From Intestinimonas butyriciproducens (lineage in GTDB: Bacteria; Bacillota; Clostridia; Oscillospirales; Butyricicoccaceae), in the NCBI RefSeq assembly GCF_016901775.1, contig NZ_JACJKW010000015.1:18209-82208 (forward strand): DNA of 64,000 nucleotides, given 5' to 3'. This document shows, piece by piece, positions 45,965-55,575 of the stretch. Positions within the stretch are counted from its first letter, which is position 1, and the number at the start of each line of letters is the position of its first letter. The notes under the pieces are model-generated. The model was not told where the DNA came from, did not search any database, and saw only the letters and a list, made by a program, of their open reading frames with translations. The translations under genes were made by a program, and so were the position numbers.

Positions 45965-46759
45965 ATGTTCAAAAAACATTACGACCGGATGCGGCCCGGG
46001 GCCACGCCGGAAAGAGTGCTGGCCATAGCGCGTATGATCCGGCAAAAGCCTATGGGTCAGATGGAAGTGGCAAAATTGTGTGAATTGAGAGACGATGTAT
46101 CTGCTGCATCGGAAGGCATCCGCTATACCCTAGCCGCGGCCGAGGAATTGGGGCTGATCGAAAACCGGGAAGGGAAGTACCACTTTGTGGCAGAGGATCA
46201 GGCCGTTGCATCCCCCTCCGCCTTCCGCCGGTATGTATCCCCCAGAGTGTTCTCCAAAGGGGACACCACCTTTTTCAAAACAACAGAGTGGTTTGTATCC
46301 TCCAACAAGGCGGTTCTGCCGCTGAACACCTTTGCCACCGTTGCGGCGGAGATCGTCAAGTCGGGCCTTTCTCATGTGGACGAAAACGATGTGCTTGGCT
46401 GGCGTTTCTGGATCCGCTTTCTGGGGCTGGGCTACCAGTACGAAAAGACCCTAATCCCCAATCTGTGCATCCGTTTGCAGGATGCCATGCACAATATCCC
46501 GGTGGGGACGGAAATGAGCGGGACGGAGTTTCTGACCTGGCTGAAAACCAATGTGCCCGAGGCGGCCTCCTCCTGCACCCAGGCCGGGCTGTGTCTCGCT
46601 GTGTCCAATGGACTGCGCACCTTGCACGATCTGGGAAAAATCCAGATCGTTTCGGCAAACGATGCGGAAAAGGTTTATCTGTACCCGCTGCCCGGCGTGC
46701 GGATGAACGATTTTTCCGCGATCCTTGTAAAGGAGGCCCTGTGGGATGAATTGGATTGA
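45965..46759 (+). CDS. DpdG-like protein
   Basis: 264 residues starting MFKKHYDRMRPGATPERVLA. The N-terminal ~80 residues look like a winged helix (VAKLCELRDDVSAASEGIRY, LGLIENREGKYHF); a second similar unit may exist near 190-240 (LRTLHDLGKIQIVSANDAEK VYLY in sequence). It has no enzyme motif. Its size and place between the RecQ-like helicase and the large ATPase correspond to DpdG. It lies 5 bases after the DpdF-like gene and overlaps the ATPase by 14, so it is probably co-translated and forms a complex with them. Function unknown. Confidence 0.65.
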   Translation: MFKKHYDRMRPGATPERVLAIARMIRQKPMGQMEVAKLCELRDDVSAASEGIRYTLAAAEELGLIENREGKYHFVAEDQAVASPSAFRRYVSPRVFSKGDTTFFKTTEWFVSSNKAVLPLNTFATVAAEIVKSGLSHVDENDVLGWRFWIRFLGLGYQYEKTLIPNLCIRLQDAMHNIPVGTEMSGTEFLTWLKTNVPEAASSCTQAGLCLAVSNGLRTLHDLGKIQIVSANDAEKVYLYPLPGVRMNDFSAILVKEALWDELD

Positions 46760-49700
46760 GCTGACCCACCGAATGGAGCGGTCTGTGATCAAAAAGGACA
46801 GCACAGCCGCAGACAGCCAATATTTTATGGCCACCCATGTTCCCTTTCGGGATCTGGAGGTGATCGAATCCGGCGATATGGCCACAGAGCCTGCCCATCT
46901 GAGCGAAGAAGAAATCTACCGGAAATACATCCTGAACCGGGCCAACCGGCACCAGATGATCATTGTCCGAGGTCAGGCCGGTGCAGGCAAGTCCCATTTG
47001 ATTTGCTGGCTGTATCACCGTCTGGTCAGTGATGCGGAAAACTACAACCCCGACAAAGAAAAAGTCATCTTTTTGCGCAGACTGGGCAACACCAGCCGGG
47101 GTGCGGTGCAGCAGATGCTGGACGCCGGGATGATCCGGGACGAAGAACTGAAAGAAAAATTCCAGAAGTTCGTCCAAGCCGGGGAGTCGCAGAGCGAAGA
47201 AGAGTTCAAGCAAACGATCTACAACGCCTTTGTCACAAAGGTGCAGACCGACCGCAGCAATGGGTTTTACCGCCCCGGCACCTGCAAGGACATTGCCAGC
47301 TTCCTGCAGGATCTGCGGGTGCAGAGCCACCTTATGGAGGAAAACGGCCCCGTCACCCGGTGTTATCGCATGATTACAGCCGGGGCCAATGCCGGGGAAA
47401 TGGCCGATGGGATCTTTCTCCCCGGGGACTTTGCCTTTCCCAGGGAGATGGTCCGGGAGCTGAAAAGCAAGGCCGGGGAGGAAGCCCGGAGCTTTTATCT
47501 GGACGAGCTGCACAAGGACGAAGAGGCCATGGCCAAGCTGGCGGCCTATCTGAACCGTTTCACATCTTCCGTCATCCAGAGCTGCGCCAACATCACCAGC
47601 GAAAACGCACGGGATCTGTTTGTGGATTTGCGGAGACAGCTGCTGAAAGAAGGGAAGAACCTCACCATTCTCATCGAGGACTTCACCTCTTTCAGCATTG
47701 TGGACAGCGAGCTGATCACCGCCCTGGCCGTGGAAAATGGCGGCGGTTACAGCGATCTGTGCCGGGTGACTTCCATCATCGGCATCACCGACAGCTATTA
47801 TAAATCCTTCCGGGACAACTTTACCGACCGGGTCAGCGAGCAGATCAATGTGATCGAGCAGTCTTTCAGCGACGAGCCATTTCTGCTGGAGATGGCGGCC
47901 CGGTATCTCAATGGGGTGTATTGCGAGCCGGAGCTCCTTGAGACCTGGTATCAGCAGGGGGCCCGGTCAGAGACCCTTCCCGCCGCCGGTTTCACACCGG
48001 CCCATCCGTGGGACAGCGTCCTGGTGGATGGCAAGGAAATGACGCTGTATCCCTTTACCAAACACAGCCTGATGGCCATGTTCCAGGGGCTGAAAGAAAA
48101 GAGCCCTCGCCATTATCTGGATTATGCTATCAAGCAGATGTTCCGGCAGTTTGCCATGGATATGGTGGACAAGGATTGGTCTTTCCCCACCATCCCCTCG
48201 TACATCACCCCGCCTTCCATGAACATCACCTATGCCAGCAGCGTGGAGGACAGCAATTTGCCCTCCCGGGACAAAGACCGTCTGAAAACCTTGCTGAGCA
48301 CCTGGGGAGATGGGACTTCGGTCAGCAGCAATGGCTGCACCGGTTCCATTCCCAATGAGTTTCTGAAGGAAATCGGGCTGGGGGGATTCTCCGGTCTGGG
48401 TCAGACCCAGGGAGGGCAGCCGAAAAGCGGGGCAGGGGAAGCGCCCCAGGATGGGGTGCAGCCGGATCAGACAGAGGTCCGGCCTGTGCAGGCTCCCAGG
48501 GCCCGGTCCAAGGCAGAAGTGGAATATGACCGGTTTTGCGAAGATATCCAGGCGTGGTTTGAAAAAAAGACCAAGCCCAATTACGATGGCGACTACTTCA
48601 AGTGGGTGGGAAATTTCGTGGCCCAGGCCATTCCCTGGCAGGACGAAGGAATCCCGGCCCATTTTGTGGACCGCAGAAAAAACAGCGGCCAGTTTGTGAT
48701 GATCGAAGGCTCTGAGAAGGAGATCGACCCGGCCGCCGCAGCGGTGTATCTGCCCAGGATACCGGAATCCCGGAATGTCCTCTATGGGCTGGCTACATTC
48801 AATCTTTATAAAAACTGGGATTTTCCCGATGGGGAATATTATCAGTATGTCCTCATTTCCTGGCTGGAAAAGAACAAGGCGGAGATCAAACGGCGGATCT
48901 ATGGCCCCGTTACCGTGCAGGGAGAGCAGCCCTTTGTCACATGGTGTCTGGCCCTGGAATATTTGCAGCGGTGCCTTCGGGGAGCAGCGCTGGAGGGGGA
49001 GGGGGACACTCTGCTGAAAGCGCTGATGGGGCGGCAGCCGGAACACACCAAAGTGAAGCGATCCAACCCGGTCTGGGAACAGGCGGTGACTGGCTTGCAA
49101 AATACATCGGCTGCCTATGTCCAGGCCAACTCCCTGCTTTTGTCGGGGGCCAATACCACCATGGGAGTGATTGGCGACTCCGCACCCAGCACGGCCAAGA
49201 TCTACCGGTACCATGAATTGTGCAACTCCCTTGCCCATCTTCAGAAAAAAGGATGGGATGTATCCGATGAATTGGGAGCGTATCAGAACTATAAGCTCTA
49301 TGCCAATACGGTGAAGCTCCTGTCCGATCTGTATGGAAAAGTGGCCCGGGTGGCCCAGGAGGAGCAAAAGCTGGCGCAGGAGACGGTGGCCCAGCTGACC
49401 CGGATCGTGGGGGAACCTCCCACAGAGGATTCCTTGATGGATCTGGTGGGTGAGATCCAGCGCTTCTATGCCCAGTGCAGACAGTCCAATCAGGTGTATC
49501 GCCCCGAGCTGGAGATGCAGTTCAGCGGGGAACCGAAAGAGCTGGCCCACCGGATGATGATGCTGTTTGAAACGGTGAGGGAAGGGGCGAAGATCACAAA
49601 TCCAATTGAGATCATTGCCTGTTTTTCCAGTGACCCTGTTGCTCAGCTGAAAGAGTACAGTTCTGGTTTACAGAAAATTGCAGAGTTTGCAGATGTGGTG

Positions 49701-49829
49701 AAGCGGCAATTCCAGAAGCTAGCCGGCAGCGACCAGACCGCGGTGGATACCGATACGGCAAGGGCTGTGATGGATGAACTGGATTACATTTTGGAAATCA
49801 CGGAAAATCTGGAGGTGCGGCCATGCTGA
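46746..49829 (+). CDS. DpdH-like large P-loop ATPase
   Basis: 1027 residues. Walker A GQAGAGKS at about 76-83, a Walker B-like strand with acid (LTILIEDFTSFS, about 306-317) and a sensor-like SIIGITDSYYKSF. A low-complexity Gly/Pro/Gln linker (about 545-590) separates the ATPase half from a helical C-terminal half. This corresponds to DpdH, the ATPase of the Dpd restriction set, a distant STAND/AAA-like protein. It probably controls or powers the helicases beside it. It overlaps both neighbours (14 and 7 bases). Confidence 0.75.
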   Translation: MNWIELTHRMERSVIKKDSTAADSQYFMATHVPFRDLEVIESGDMATEPAHLSEEEIYRKYILNRANRHQMIIVRGQAGAGKSHLICWLYHRLVSDAENYNPDKEKVIFLRRLGNTSRGAVQQMLDAGMIRDEELKEKFQKFVQAGESQSEEEFKQTIYNAFVTKVQTDRSNGFYRPGTCKDIASFLQDLRVQSHLMEENGPVTRCYRMITAGANAGEMADGIFLPGDFAFPREMVRELKSKAGEEARSFYLDELHKDEEAMAKLAAYLNRFTSSVIQSCANITSENARDLFVDLRRQLLKEGKNLTILIEDFTSFSIVDSELITALAVENGGGYSDLCRVTSIIGITDSYYKSFRDNFTDRVSEQINVIEQSFSDEPFLLEMAARYLNGVYCEPELLETWYQQGARSETLPAAGFTPAHPWDSVLVDGKEMTLYPFTKHSLMAMFQGLKEKSPRHYLDYAIKQMFRQFAMDMVDKDWSFPTIPSYITPPSMNITYASSVEDSNLPSRDKDRLKTLLSTWGDGTSVSSNGCTGSIPNEFLKEIGLGGFSGLGQTQGGQPKSGAGEAPQDGVQPDQTEVRPVQAPRARSKAEVEYDRFCEDIQAWFEKKTKPNYDGDYFKWVGNFVAQAIPWQDEGIPAHFVDRRKNSGQFVMIEGSEKEIDPAAAAVYLPRIPESRNVLYGLATFNLYKNWDFPDGEYYQYVLISWLEKNKAEIKRRIYGPVTVQGEQPFVTWCLALEYLQRCLRGAALEGEGDTLLKALMGRQPEHTKVKRSNPVWEQAVTGLQNTSAAYVQANSLLLSGANTTMGVIGDSAPSTAKIYRYHELCNSLAHLQKKGWDVSDELGAYQNYKLYANTVKLLSDLYGKVARVAQEEQKLAQETVAQLTRIVGEPPTEDSLMDLVGEIQRFYAQCRQSNQVYRPELEMQFSGEPKELAHRMMMLFETVREGAKITNPIEIIACFSSDPVAQLKEYSSGLQKIAEFADVVKRQFQKLAGSDQTAVDTDTARAVMDELDYILEITENLEVRPC

Positions 49830-50488
49830 TGCGAAAATTACAAGAAGCCTGCGCCACCATGGCGGTAGCGTCCCGGCTCCGGGATGACAAGGCTGCGGTG
49901 GAGAAGCTGAATCTGGATCTGAAACATCTGAAGACGGCCGCCGATCAGCTGCAGGTGCTGGCTGAGATCATGCAGACCATGGAGACCTGCGGCATTGCAC
50001 CGGCCGTTCTCACCCAGGAGCAGCGGGATACGCTGAACCAGTGCATCAGCACCTGCGGGGAAAAAACCGACAACAGCACCCTTTCGGAATCCGATGTGTC
50101 GGCTTTGAAAAGCGCGGCCAGTACATGCCGGATAGAGGCGGAACAGGTCTGGAAAACCAGCGAGTCCAAGCGGGTGGCCGATGGGGTATACAACTCTCTT
50201 TATTCGCTGAAAGGATTGCTGCCCGATCGGGCCGGCACGGAAAAGCTGCTGAAAAGGCTGGCGGAAAACAAGGATGCACTCCCCAAAAGCGGCAAGGGGA
50301 TTGTCTATTTTGTCAATGATGTAAACCGGGGTCAGGATTTGCTCAACAGCCTGAATCTGGATCCGCAGATCGAAAATTTCCTGGTGAAAGCCCGGATGCA
50401 CCAGGCCACCCTGTCAGATCTTAACGATCACATTCTGGAGTGGATCAAGAAGAATCATCTGACCAGCAAGCTGAAAATCCAGTTCTGA
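49823..50488 (+). CDS. Helical partner protein of the DpdH-like ATPase
   Basis: 221 residues from ATG 49823 (MLMRKLQEACATMAVASRLR). Nearly all predicted helix, with heptad-like leucines in residues 20-55 (LNLDLKHLKTAADQLQVLAE), four scattered Cys, and a C-terminal region NHLTSKLKIQF. I do not recognise a family. Its place matches DpdI in Dpd clusters, which is also poorly described, but similarity cannot be judged by eye. It closes the plus-strand operon just before the shared terminator and may be the small subunit of the ATPase. Confidence 0.6.
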   Translation: MLMRKLQEACATMAVASRLRDDKAAVEKLNLDLKHLKTAADQLQVLAEIMQTMETCGIAPAVLTQEQRDTLNQCISTCGEKTDNSTLSESDVSALKSAASTCRIEAEQVWKTSESKRVADGVYNSLYSLKGLLPDRAGTEKLLKRLAENKDALPKSGKGIVYFVNDVNRGQDLLNSLNLDPQIENFLVKARMHQATLSDLNDHILEWIKKNHLTSKLKIQF

Positions 50489-50508
50489 CGCCTTTGAAAG
50501 GCACAAGA

Positions 50509-50548
50509 AAAGAGCACGGTGTTCTTTCGAAACACCGTGCTCTTTTTG
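50509..50548. terminator. Bidirectional terminator shared by the restriction and dnd operons
   Basis: 15-bp stem AAAGAGCACGGTGTT / AACACCGTGCTCTTT (50509-50523, 50531-50545) with A/T runs on both sides. It lies between the two convergent operons, 20 bases after one stop and 10 before the other. Confidence 0.85.
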
Positions 50549-50554
50549 GCTTTT

Positions 50555-51685
50555 TTATACGATCTGCCGGATGATGTCTGCGAATTTGGAAAAATCCACA
50601 TCCGTGCTGCCGTCCCAGGAAAGGCGGATGGCTTCTGAGCGTCTTTTTTCGTCCAGACCCATGGCTTCCAGCACATAGCTCAGCTGGTGGCCGGCGGAAT
50701 TGCAGGCCGAGCCGTTGGAAAAGGCAAAGTCGTCGCCCAGGCAGAGGAAGGCGGCCTCTGCATCCAGTCCGGCAAAGCTGATGTTGATGGTGGTGGGAAT
50801 GCAATACTGGGGGTCGCCGTTGATCTGGTAGTCCATGCCCTGGATGGCCTGCATGAACTGCTCCTTGAGGGTGGCGCATTTTGCCATCATCCCATCGTGC
50901 TCTTCTTCGCTGAGGCGCAGGGCTTCGGCAAAACCGGCGATCAGAGCCACCGGAGTGGTGCCCGGACGGTAACCCCGCTCCTGGGGGCCGCCGTACATCA
51001 GCGGTTCAATGGGCGGGCGGCTGAAATCCTTTCCCCGTTTCAGAATGAAGGCGCCGATCCCTTGAGGGCCGCCGATCTTGTGGGCCGTCATGCTCATCAT
51101 GTTGTACTGGGTGTGCCGGATCTCGTCATTCAGCTTTCCCAGGGCCTGGGTGGCGTCGATGTGGAAGAAGATGCCCTTTTCCTCCAGGATGGCCCCCAGC
51201 TCCTGCACCGGCTGGATGATGCCCGTCTCACTGTTGATGTACATGACGGAGACCAGCGCCGTGGTGTCCCGGATGCGGGACATCACATCCGAAACAGAAA
51301 TGCGGCCATCGGGGCCGGAATTCACATAATCCACGGCAAAGCCCTGCTGCTCCAGGCGGCGCAGCGGTTCCAGAATGGCTTTGTGCTCCATGGAAGTGGT
51401 GATTATATGGGTTTTGCCGGTTTCTTTGGCCCACTTGGCCAGGCCTAAAATGGCCATGTTATTGCTTTCGGTGGAGCCGCTGGTGAAAATCAGCTCAGTG
51501 GGATCGATGTTCAGCAGGGAGGCCATCTGCCGGCGTTTTTCCTGGACAAAGGTCTGGGCCGCCGTTCCATAGCTGTGGGTGCGGCTGTCGGCATTGCCGA
51601 TGATGTGGGTATAGGCCTGCACCATCACATCCAGCACTTCTTTCCGCAGCGGTGCAGTTGCATTGTAATCCAGATAGAGAGCCAT
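50555..51685 (-). CDS. dndA: DndA-type cysteine desulfurase
   Basis: 376 residues, MALYLDYNATAPLRKEVLDV. PLP-dependent NifS/IscS fold: FTSGSTESNNMAI (cofactor contacts), MTAHKIGGPQGIG with the PLP-binding Lys (about residue 198), and the catalytic loop Cys in FSNGSACNSAGHQL (about 323). It takes sulfur from L-cysteine and passes it as a persulfide to DndC. As the last gene of dndBCDEA, three bases after dndE, it is a dedicated desulfurase rather than the housekeeping IscS, though the families are alike in sequence. Confidence 0.85.
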   Translation of the reverse strand: MALYLDYNATAPLRKEVLDVMVQAYTHIIGNADSRTHSYGTAAQTFVQEKRRQMASLLNIDPTELIFTSGSTESNNMAILGLAKWAKETGKTHIITTSMEHKAILEPLRRLEQQGFAVDYVNSGPDGRISVSDVMSRIRDTTALVSVMYINSETGIIQPVQELGAILEEKGIFFHIDATQALGKLNDEIRHTQYNMMSMTAHKIGGPQGIGAFILKRGKDFSRPPIEPLMYGGPQERGYRPGTTPVALIAGFAEALRLSEEEHDGMMAKCATLKEQFMQAIQGMDYQINGDPQYCIPTTINISFAGLDAEAAFLCLGDDFAFSNGSACNSAGHQLSYVLEAMGLDEKRRSEAIRLSWDGSTDVDFSKFADIIRQIV

Positions 51686-51688
51686 GTT

Positions 51689-52072
51689 TTATTCCTCGCT
51701 TGGCAGAGAGTCCAGCAGATCCTGAATGTTCCGCAGGACATCCCGGGAGCTGTAATGGTTGATGCCCCGGTTGAGATGGAGACGGAAGTATTTCAGCAGC
51801 GTTTCGGGAGAATCGCCCAGGCCGTCCTGGAGGCACCGCTGCCGGATCACCGCTTCGTAGATCTCATGGTATTCACCGGCAAAGGTGATCCAGGACATCT
51901 CCACATTGCTGTCGGACTGGGGATCGACGCCGCCGGGAATGGATTCCTCATTCAATGACCAGCAAAGGGCCCAGCGGCACAGAATATTCCAGTTCTGGAT
52001 TCCGGTTCTGGATTTGATGCGGATGAGCTTTTCCTTTTCCGGCTGGGAGAGCTTGAACTGTTTGCAGATCAT
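51689..52072 (-). CDS. dndE: DndE phosphorothioation protein
   Basis: 127 residues, MICKQFKLSQPEKEKLIRIK then SRTGIQNWNILCRWALCWSL. The start and the helical pattern (TFAGEYHEIYEAVIRQRC) are those of DndE, a small protein reported to bind nicked DNA and needed for phosphorothioate insertion. It overlaps dndD by 4 bases and is followed by dndA, giving a compact module. Confidence 0.85.
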   Translation of the reverse strand: MICKQFKLSQPEKEKLIRIKSRTGIQNWNILCRWALCWSLNEESIPGGVDPQSDSNVEMSWITFAGEYHEIYEAVIRQRCLQDGLGDSPETLLKYFRLHLNRGINHYSSRDVLRNIQDLLDSLPSEE

Positions 52073-54063
52073 TGCACATCACCTCCAAAATAACCGGGAC
52101 GGATGGAGCTGCATTTTTCCATGTCGTCGTAGATCAGGGTATAGCTGTCGTTCACATAGGACTTGATGTCCTCCAGATATTGGCCATAGACCTCTTCGTC
52201 CGTGCTCAGGACGATAACCTGGGAGCTGGCATTGGGAAGATAGCGGTTGATGAAGTTGGTCCGGTGGGCCGAGTCCAGACGGGCCATGGGGGTGTCGATG
52301 ATCACAGGCAATTTGTAGCCGGAGGTCAGGGCCAGGCCCCACAGAATGGAGATGGCAAACATCTGCTTTTCACCGGCCGATAGCTGATCCTTCAGCAGAA
52401 GGCCGCCGTCATAATCCCGCAAGGTGATGTCCAGTGTGGTGGGGTCGATGGAAATGGAGGTGATGATCGCCTGTTTCTGAGCCAGGTAGTGGAAACACTT
52501 TGCGATATTGGTCTCCAGTTTGTGGACTTTCTGTGCCTGCAAACGGGCGGTAAATTCCTGCATGATATCCAATGTGATGGTGGCATACTGGAGGATGCGG
52601 CTGTTGTCATCGTTGGCATCGGCCTGGGCGGCCATCTGAAGCAGTACCTTGTTGCGTGTGCTTTCGATGGCGGCCTGCTGGTTTTGCAGAGCATGCAGTT
52701 CTTCGTCGCATTTGGCAATGCTTTCTTCGTACCGGCCCTTCTGGGTTTCAAAATCTTTAATTGCATCCAGAAGCTCCACGGCCCCGGCCTGGTCTGTGCT
52801 GCTGTTGAGATGCACATCCAGCTGAAGAAGCAGGTTTTCATTGGTGTCCCGCTGCTCATGCAAGTGACGGGCCAGTGTGACGGCCTTGGTGTATTCCGTG
52901 TCGATGAACCGTTCGATGAGAGAAAGGGAGAGAGGGCTCAGCTCCACAGAATGCGCAGGGGTGTGGGGCGTGCGGTACTCCTGGAACTGGGACTGGATGA
53001 TCTCTTTCAGCGTGGGGTAGAGCTTTGTGTGGCCGAATTCCGTTTCGCATCGGCGCATCAGGCCGTCATATAAGGCGGTGACAATGGGCTCGGCGTATTG
53101 TCTGGCCCGGTCCTGTTCCTGGGCTTTGGCGGCGTTGTAGGCACTGACCACCAGGGATTTGCAAAGGCAGAGGGGAGTGGCCGGCAGGGAGGCGGCGTTG
53201 ATGGCCCGCAGTTTGTTTTCCGACTCCACTGCGCGGAGATGCTCTTTTTGCCGCTGGATCTCTACTTTGCTCAGACCCAGAGTGCCGCCTTTTTTCCAGA
53301 ACTCCTGCTCGGTGGTTTCTAGTTTATCCAGCAGGTGTTCCAGCATGGGCACCAGTTCACTCCGGTGCGCCTTGACAGTGCGGATCCGGGTATCCAGTTC
53401 CTCCAGCCGGGCCGACAGCATGGCTAGCTCAGCCTGGCTTTTGCTGTCCTGAAAGGCCTTGAGAGAATCTGCCTTGTTTTTTGCGATTTTGGAGATGTGT
53501 GTGCAGAGGGATTCGATGGTGGTAACGCCCATCACAGATTTGATGGAATCCTTCACCTTGTCAAAGGCATCGTCGTCTGCAATCTGACTAATTTTTTCAT
53601 TATCAAAAAAGAAAAATTTGGCAATTCCGAAGGGGATGAGTTCCTCCACATAATACTCCCAATTTTCCGACAGATACTCATCCGGAAAGCCGTTTTTCAG
53701 CACTTCCAGCTGGGTGTCGATCTTCTTTCCGTTTCTCTGCCAGGAGCGGGTGATGGAGATGGTGGAAGAAAAATCGTCGTCCAGTGCAAATTCCAGCGTG
53801 ATGTAGGTCTTTTGATCGGGGGTGGATTTGTTGATGCGGTCCCGCAGAACGCTGGCGTAGGCTTCTTTTTTGCCTGTGATATATTCGGTGGCTTTCCGGC
53901 CGTAAAGGCAGAGAAAGACCGCATCCAGAATGGTGGTTTTGCCCCGGCCGTTCATGCCGCCCACCAGGGTGATATTACGGCGCCCGTTCTGGTTGTGCAG
54001 GGTGATGCAGTGACGGCCTTTGTAAATGCCGAAATTATGGAGAACAATCTTAGAAAAATACAT
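52069..54063 (-). CDS. dndD: DndD SMC/SbcC-like ATPase
   Basis: 664 residues. Walker A GGMNGRGKTT (about 35-44) after the strand FGIYKGRHCITL; two coiled-coil arms (about 200-300 and 400-500), and the ABC-type signature LSAGEKQMFAISILWGL (about 565-581) with Walker B LPVIIDTPMARLD. Same architecture as DndD/SpfD, the ATPase thought to open or nick DNA for sulfur insertion. It sits between dndC (15-base gap) and dndE (4-base overlap). Confidence 0.9.
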   Translation of the reverse strand: MYFSKIVLHNFGIYKGRHCITLHNQNGRRNITLVGGMNGRGKTTILDAVFLCLYGRKATEYITGKKEAYASVLRDRINKSTPDQKTYITLEFALDDDFSSTISITRSWQRNGKKIDTQLEVLKNGFPDEYLSENWEYYVEELIPFGIAKFFFFDNEKISQIADDDAFDKVKDSIKSVMGVTTIESLCTHISKIAKNKADSLKAFQDSKSQAELAMLSARLEELDTRIRTVKAHRSELVPMLEHLLDKLETTEQEFWKKGGTLGLSKVEIQRQKEHLRAVESENKLRAINAASLPATPLCLCKSLVVSAYNAAKAQEQDRARQYAEPIVTALYDGLMRRCETEFGHTKLYPTLKEIIQSQFQEYRTPHTPAHSVELSPLSLSLIERFIDTEYTKAVTLARHLHEQRDTNENLLLQLDVHLNSSTDQAGAVELLDAIKDFETQKGRYEESIAKCDEELHALQNQQAAIESTRNKVLLQMAAQADANDDNSRILQYATITLDIMQEFTARLQAQKVHKLETNIAKCFHYLAQKQAIITSISIDPTTLDITLRDYDGGLLLKDQLSAGEKQMFAISILWGLALTSGYKLPVIIDTPMARLDSAHRTNFINRYLPNASSQVIVLSTDEEVYGQYLEDIKSYVNDSYTLIYDDMEKCSSIRPGYFGGDVQ

Positions 54064-54078
54064 TTTGCATCACCTCTT

Positions 54079-55575
54079 TTATTCCACATCTTCCGGCAGG
54101 GTTTCTTCGTCCTCCGGCACGGGCTCCAGCCCCTGTCTGCGGCGGCGCTCCAGGATCTTGTGCTCTGCATCCGCCTCGTCTTTGTAATAGGCCCGCTTGA
54201 TTTCGCTCTCCAGTTTTTTCAGAACATTCTTTTTGGAGTTGAGGGCTGAGTTCTTGGCCTCGATGTCCAGCAGGGTGCTCTGTAATTCCAGCATCAGCTC
54301 ATATCCCGGGTACTTGAGATCGCAGACCTGCTTCAGAAGATCCCATTCTTCTTTGCTGTAATATTTATTGCCCTGGATGGCGTTGTCCTGAAAGGCTTCC
54401 CCGGTTTCTTCCTGGTAGATCCGGGGGAGGGAATCGTCAAATTCATGCTTTTCGTCCAGCCAGATCTTCCGGATATAGCAAAGCTCCTCGTGGGTGATCA
54501 GGTTGGCATTGCGCACATTTTCGGGGCCGGTTTTGCGGATGAGCATTTGCAGCCGCAGCAGCCGGCGGAGGAAATCCTCCCGGACCTCTTTTTTGTAGGG
54601 GCCATGCACAAGACGGTCGTTGTGCCAGGTGAGGTTTCCGCTCATGCGCCGGAAATCACGCCGCTGCCGGTCCAGTTCGTCCTGGCCCTTTTCCTGGTTG
54701 TAGGCGGCAATGTAATTGCGGAAATCTAGCAAAGGGAGCATCCAGGATTTTTCCTCGTCGTTCTGGATCATGGCGGCCAGGGACTTGTCCTGGGTGACCA
54801 TGGTGCAGACCCAGCAGCCCATCCGGCTGCCGCCGCAGGAGGGGGTGCCGGATTCCACCACCAGAGGGCACTCATTGTCGGCCGAGGCTCCCCGGTACAT
54901 GGCCAGAAGGTCTTTGTTGGAATGACCCCAGGGGTTTGAGTATTGCATCAGCAGCTGCCAGACCATGGAATCGGTCCAGTTTTCAATGGGGGTCAATACA
55001 TAGGTGTTGGGATAGGAGCCGTTGGGGCTCAGGTATTCCCGATAACGCTTTTTTTCATAGTCCTCCATCACCTGTTTACGGGCGCTGCTTTCGGCCTTCC
55101 GGGAGCCTAATACCAGGATGGCTTCGCTTTCGGCCTCCAGGATGCTTTTGATAAATTGGTTGGAAGGGTCGATTTTCATGCGATCAGTGCACCAGCGGAA
55201 GTTGGGCCGGGGATAGGGATAGCCCCGACCAATCAGGTTGACCCAGTAAGTATTCTGGATCTGGGGGGTGAGCCGGTGGGGAATGATGGGGAGCATCTCC
55301 TGGGTGGCAGCTTTGCGCATTCGGGTCAAAGAGAGTTCGGCCCAGGCGGCCACAACAGGGGACTCCACCAGGGTATCCGTGCTGATGACATGCACCGCTT
55401 TTTTTCGTTTTTCAATGGGAAGCTGCTGCAGGGCCATCCAAACCAGCTGCACCACAGCAGAAGAGTCTTTGCCGCCGCTGTAGCCGCAAATCCAGGGAAT
55501 GTTGTCGGAAAGATAGATCTGCTGAATGATCTCCAGCGTCTGCCGCAGATCTTCTTTTGTCAATAACTTAGCCAT
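54079..55575 (-). CDS. dndC: DndC PAPS-reductase-like sulfurtransferase
   Basis: 498 residues from ATG 55575 (MAKLLTKEDLRQTLEIIQQI). The PP-loop GYSGGKDSS (residues 31-39) binds ATP, and the cluster CGGSRMGCWVC (about 245-256) is the conserved cysteine set that carries a 4Fe-4S cluster in DndC. It activates the DNA backbone phosphate and transfers sulfur with DndA. A GTG at 55584 is an alternative start; the ATG has AGAGGTG at good distance. It overlaps dndB by 8 bases. Confidence 0.9.
   Translation of the reverse strand: MAKLLTKEDLRQTLEIIQQIYLSDNIPWICGYSGGKDSSAVVQLVWMALQQLPIEKRKKAVHVISTDTLVESPVVAAWAELSLTRMRKAATQEMLPIIPHRLTPQIQNTYWVNLIGRGYPYPRPNFRWCTDRMKIDPSNQFIKSILEAESEAILVLGSRKAESSARKQVMEDYEKKRYREYLSPNGSYPNTYVLTPIENWTDSMVWQLLMQYSNPWGHSNKDLLAMYRGASADNECPLVVESGTPSCGGSRMGCWVCTMVTQDKSLAAMIQNDEEKSWMLPLLDFRNYIAAYNQEKGQDELDRQRRDFRRMSGNLTWHNDRLVHGPYKKEVREDFLRRLLRLQMLIRKTGPENVRNANLITHEELCYIRKIWLDEKHEFDDSLPRIYQEETGEAFQDNAIQGNKYYSKEEWDLLKQVCDLKYPGYELMLELQSTLLDIEAKNSALNSKKNVLKKLESEIKRAYYKDEADAEHKILERRRRQGLEPVPEDEETLPEDVE

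Noticed and set aside
50555..51685. Calling the desulfurase a general IscS/NifS
   Set aside because: Sequence alone does not separate them well, but the 3-base gap to dndE and shared operon make the DndA role far more likely.
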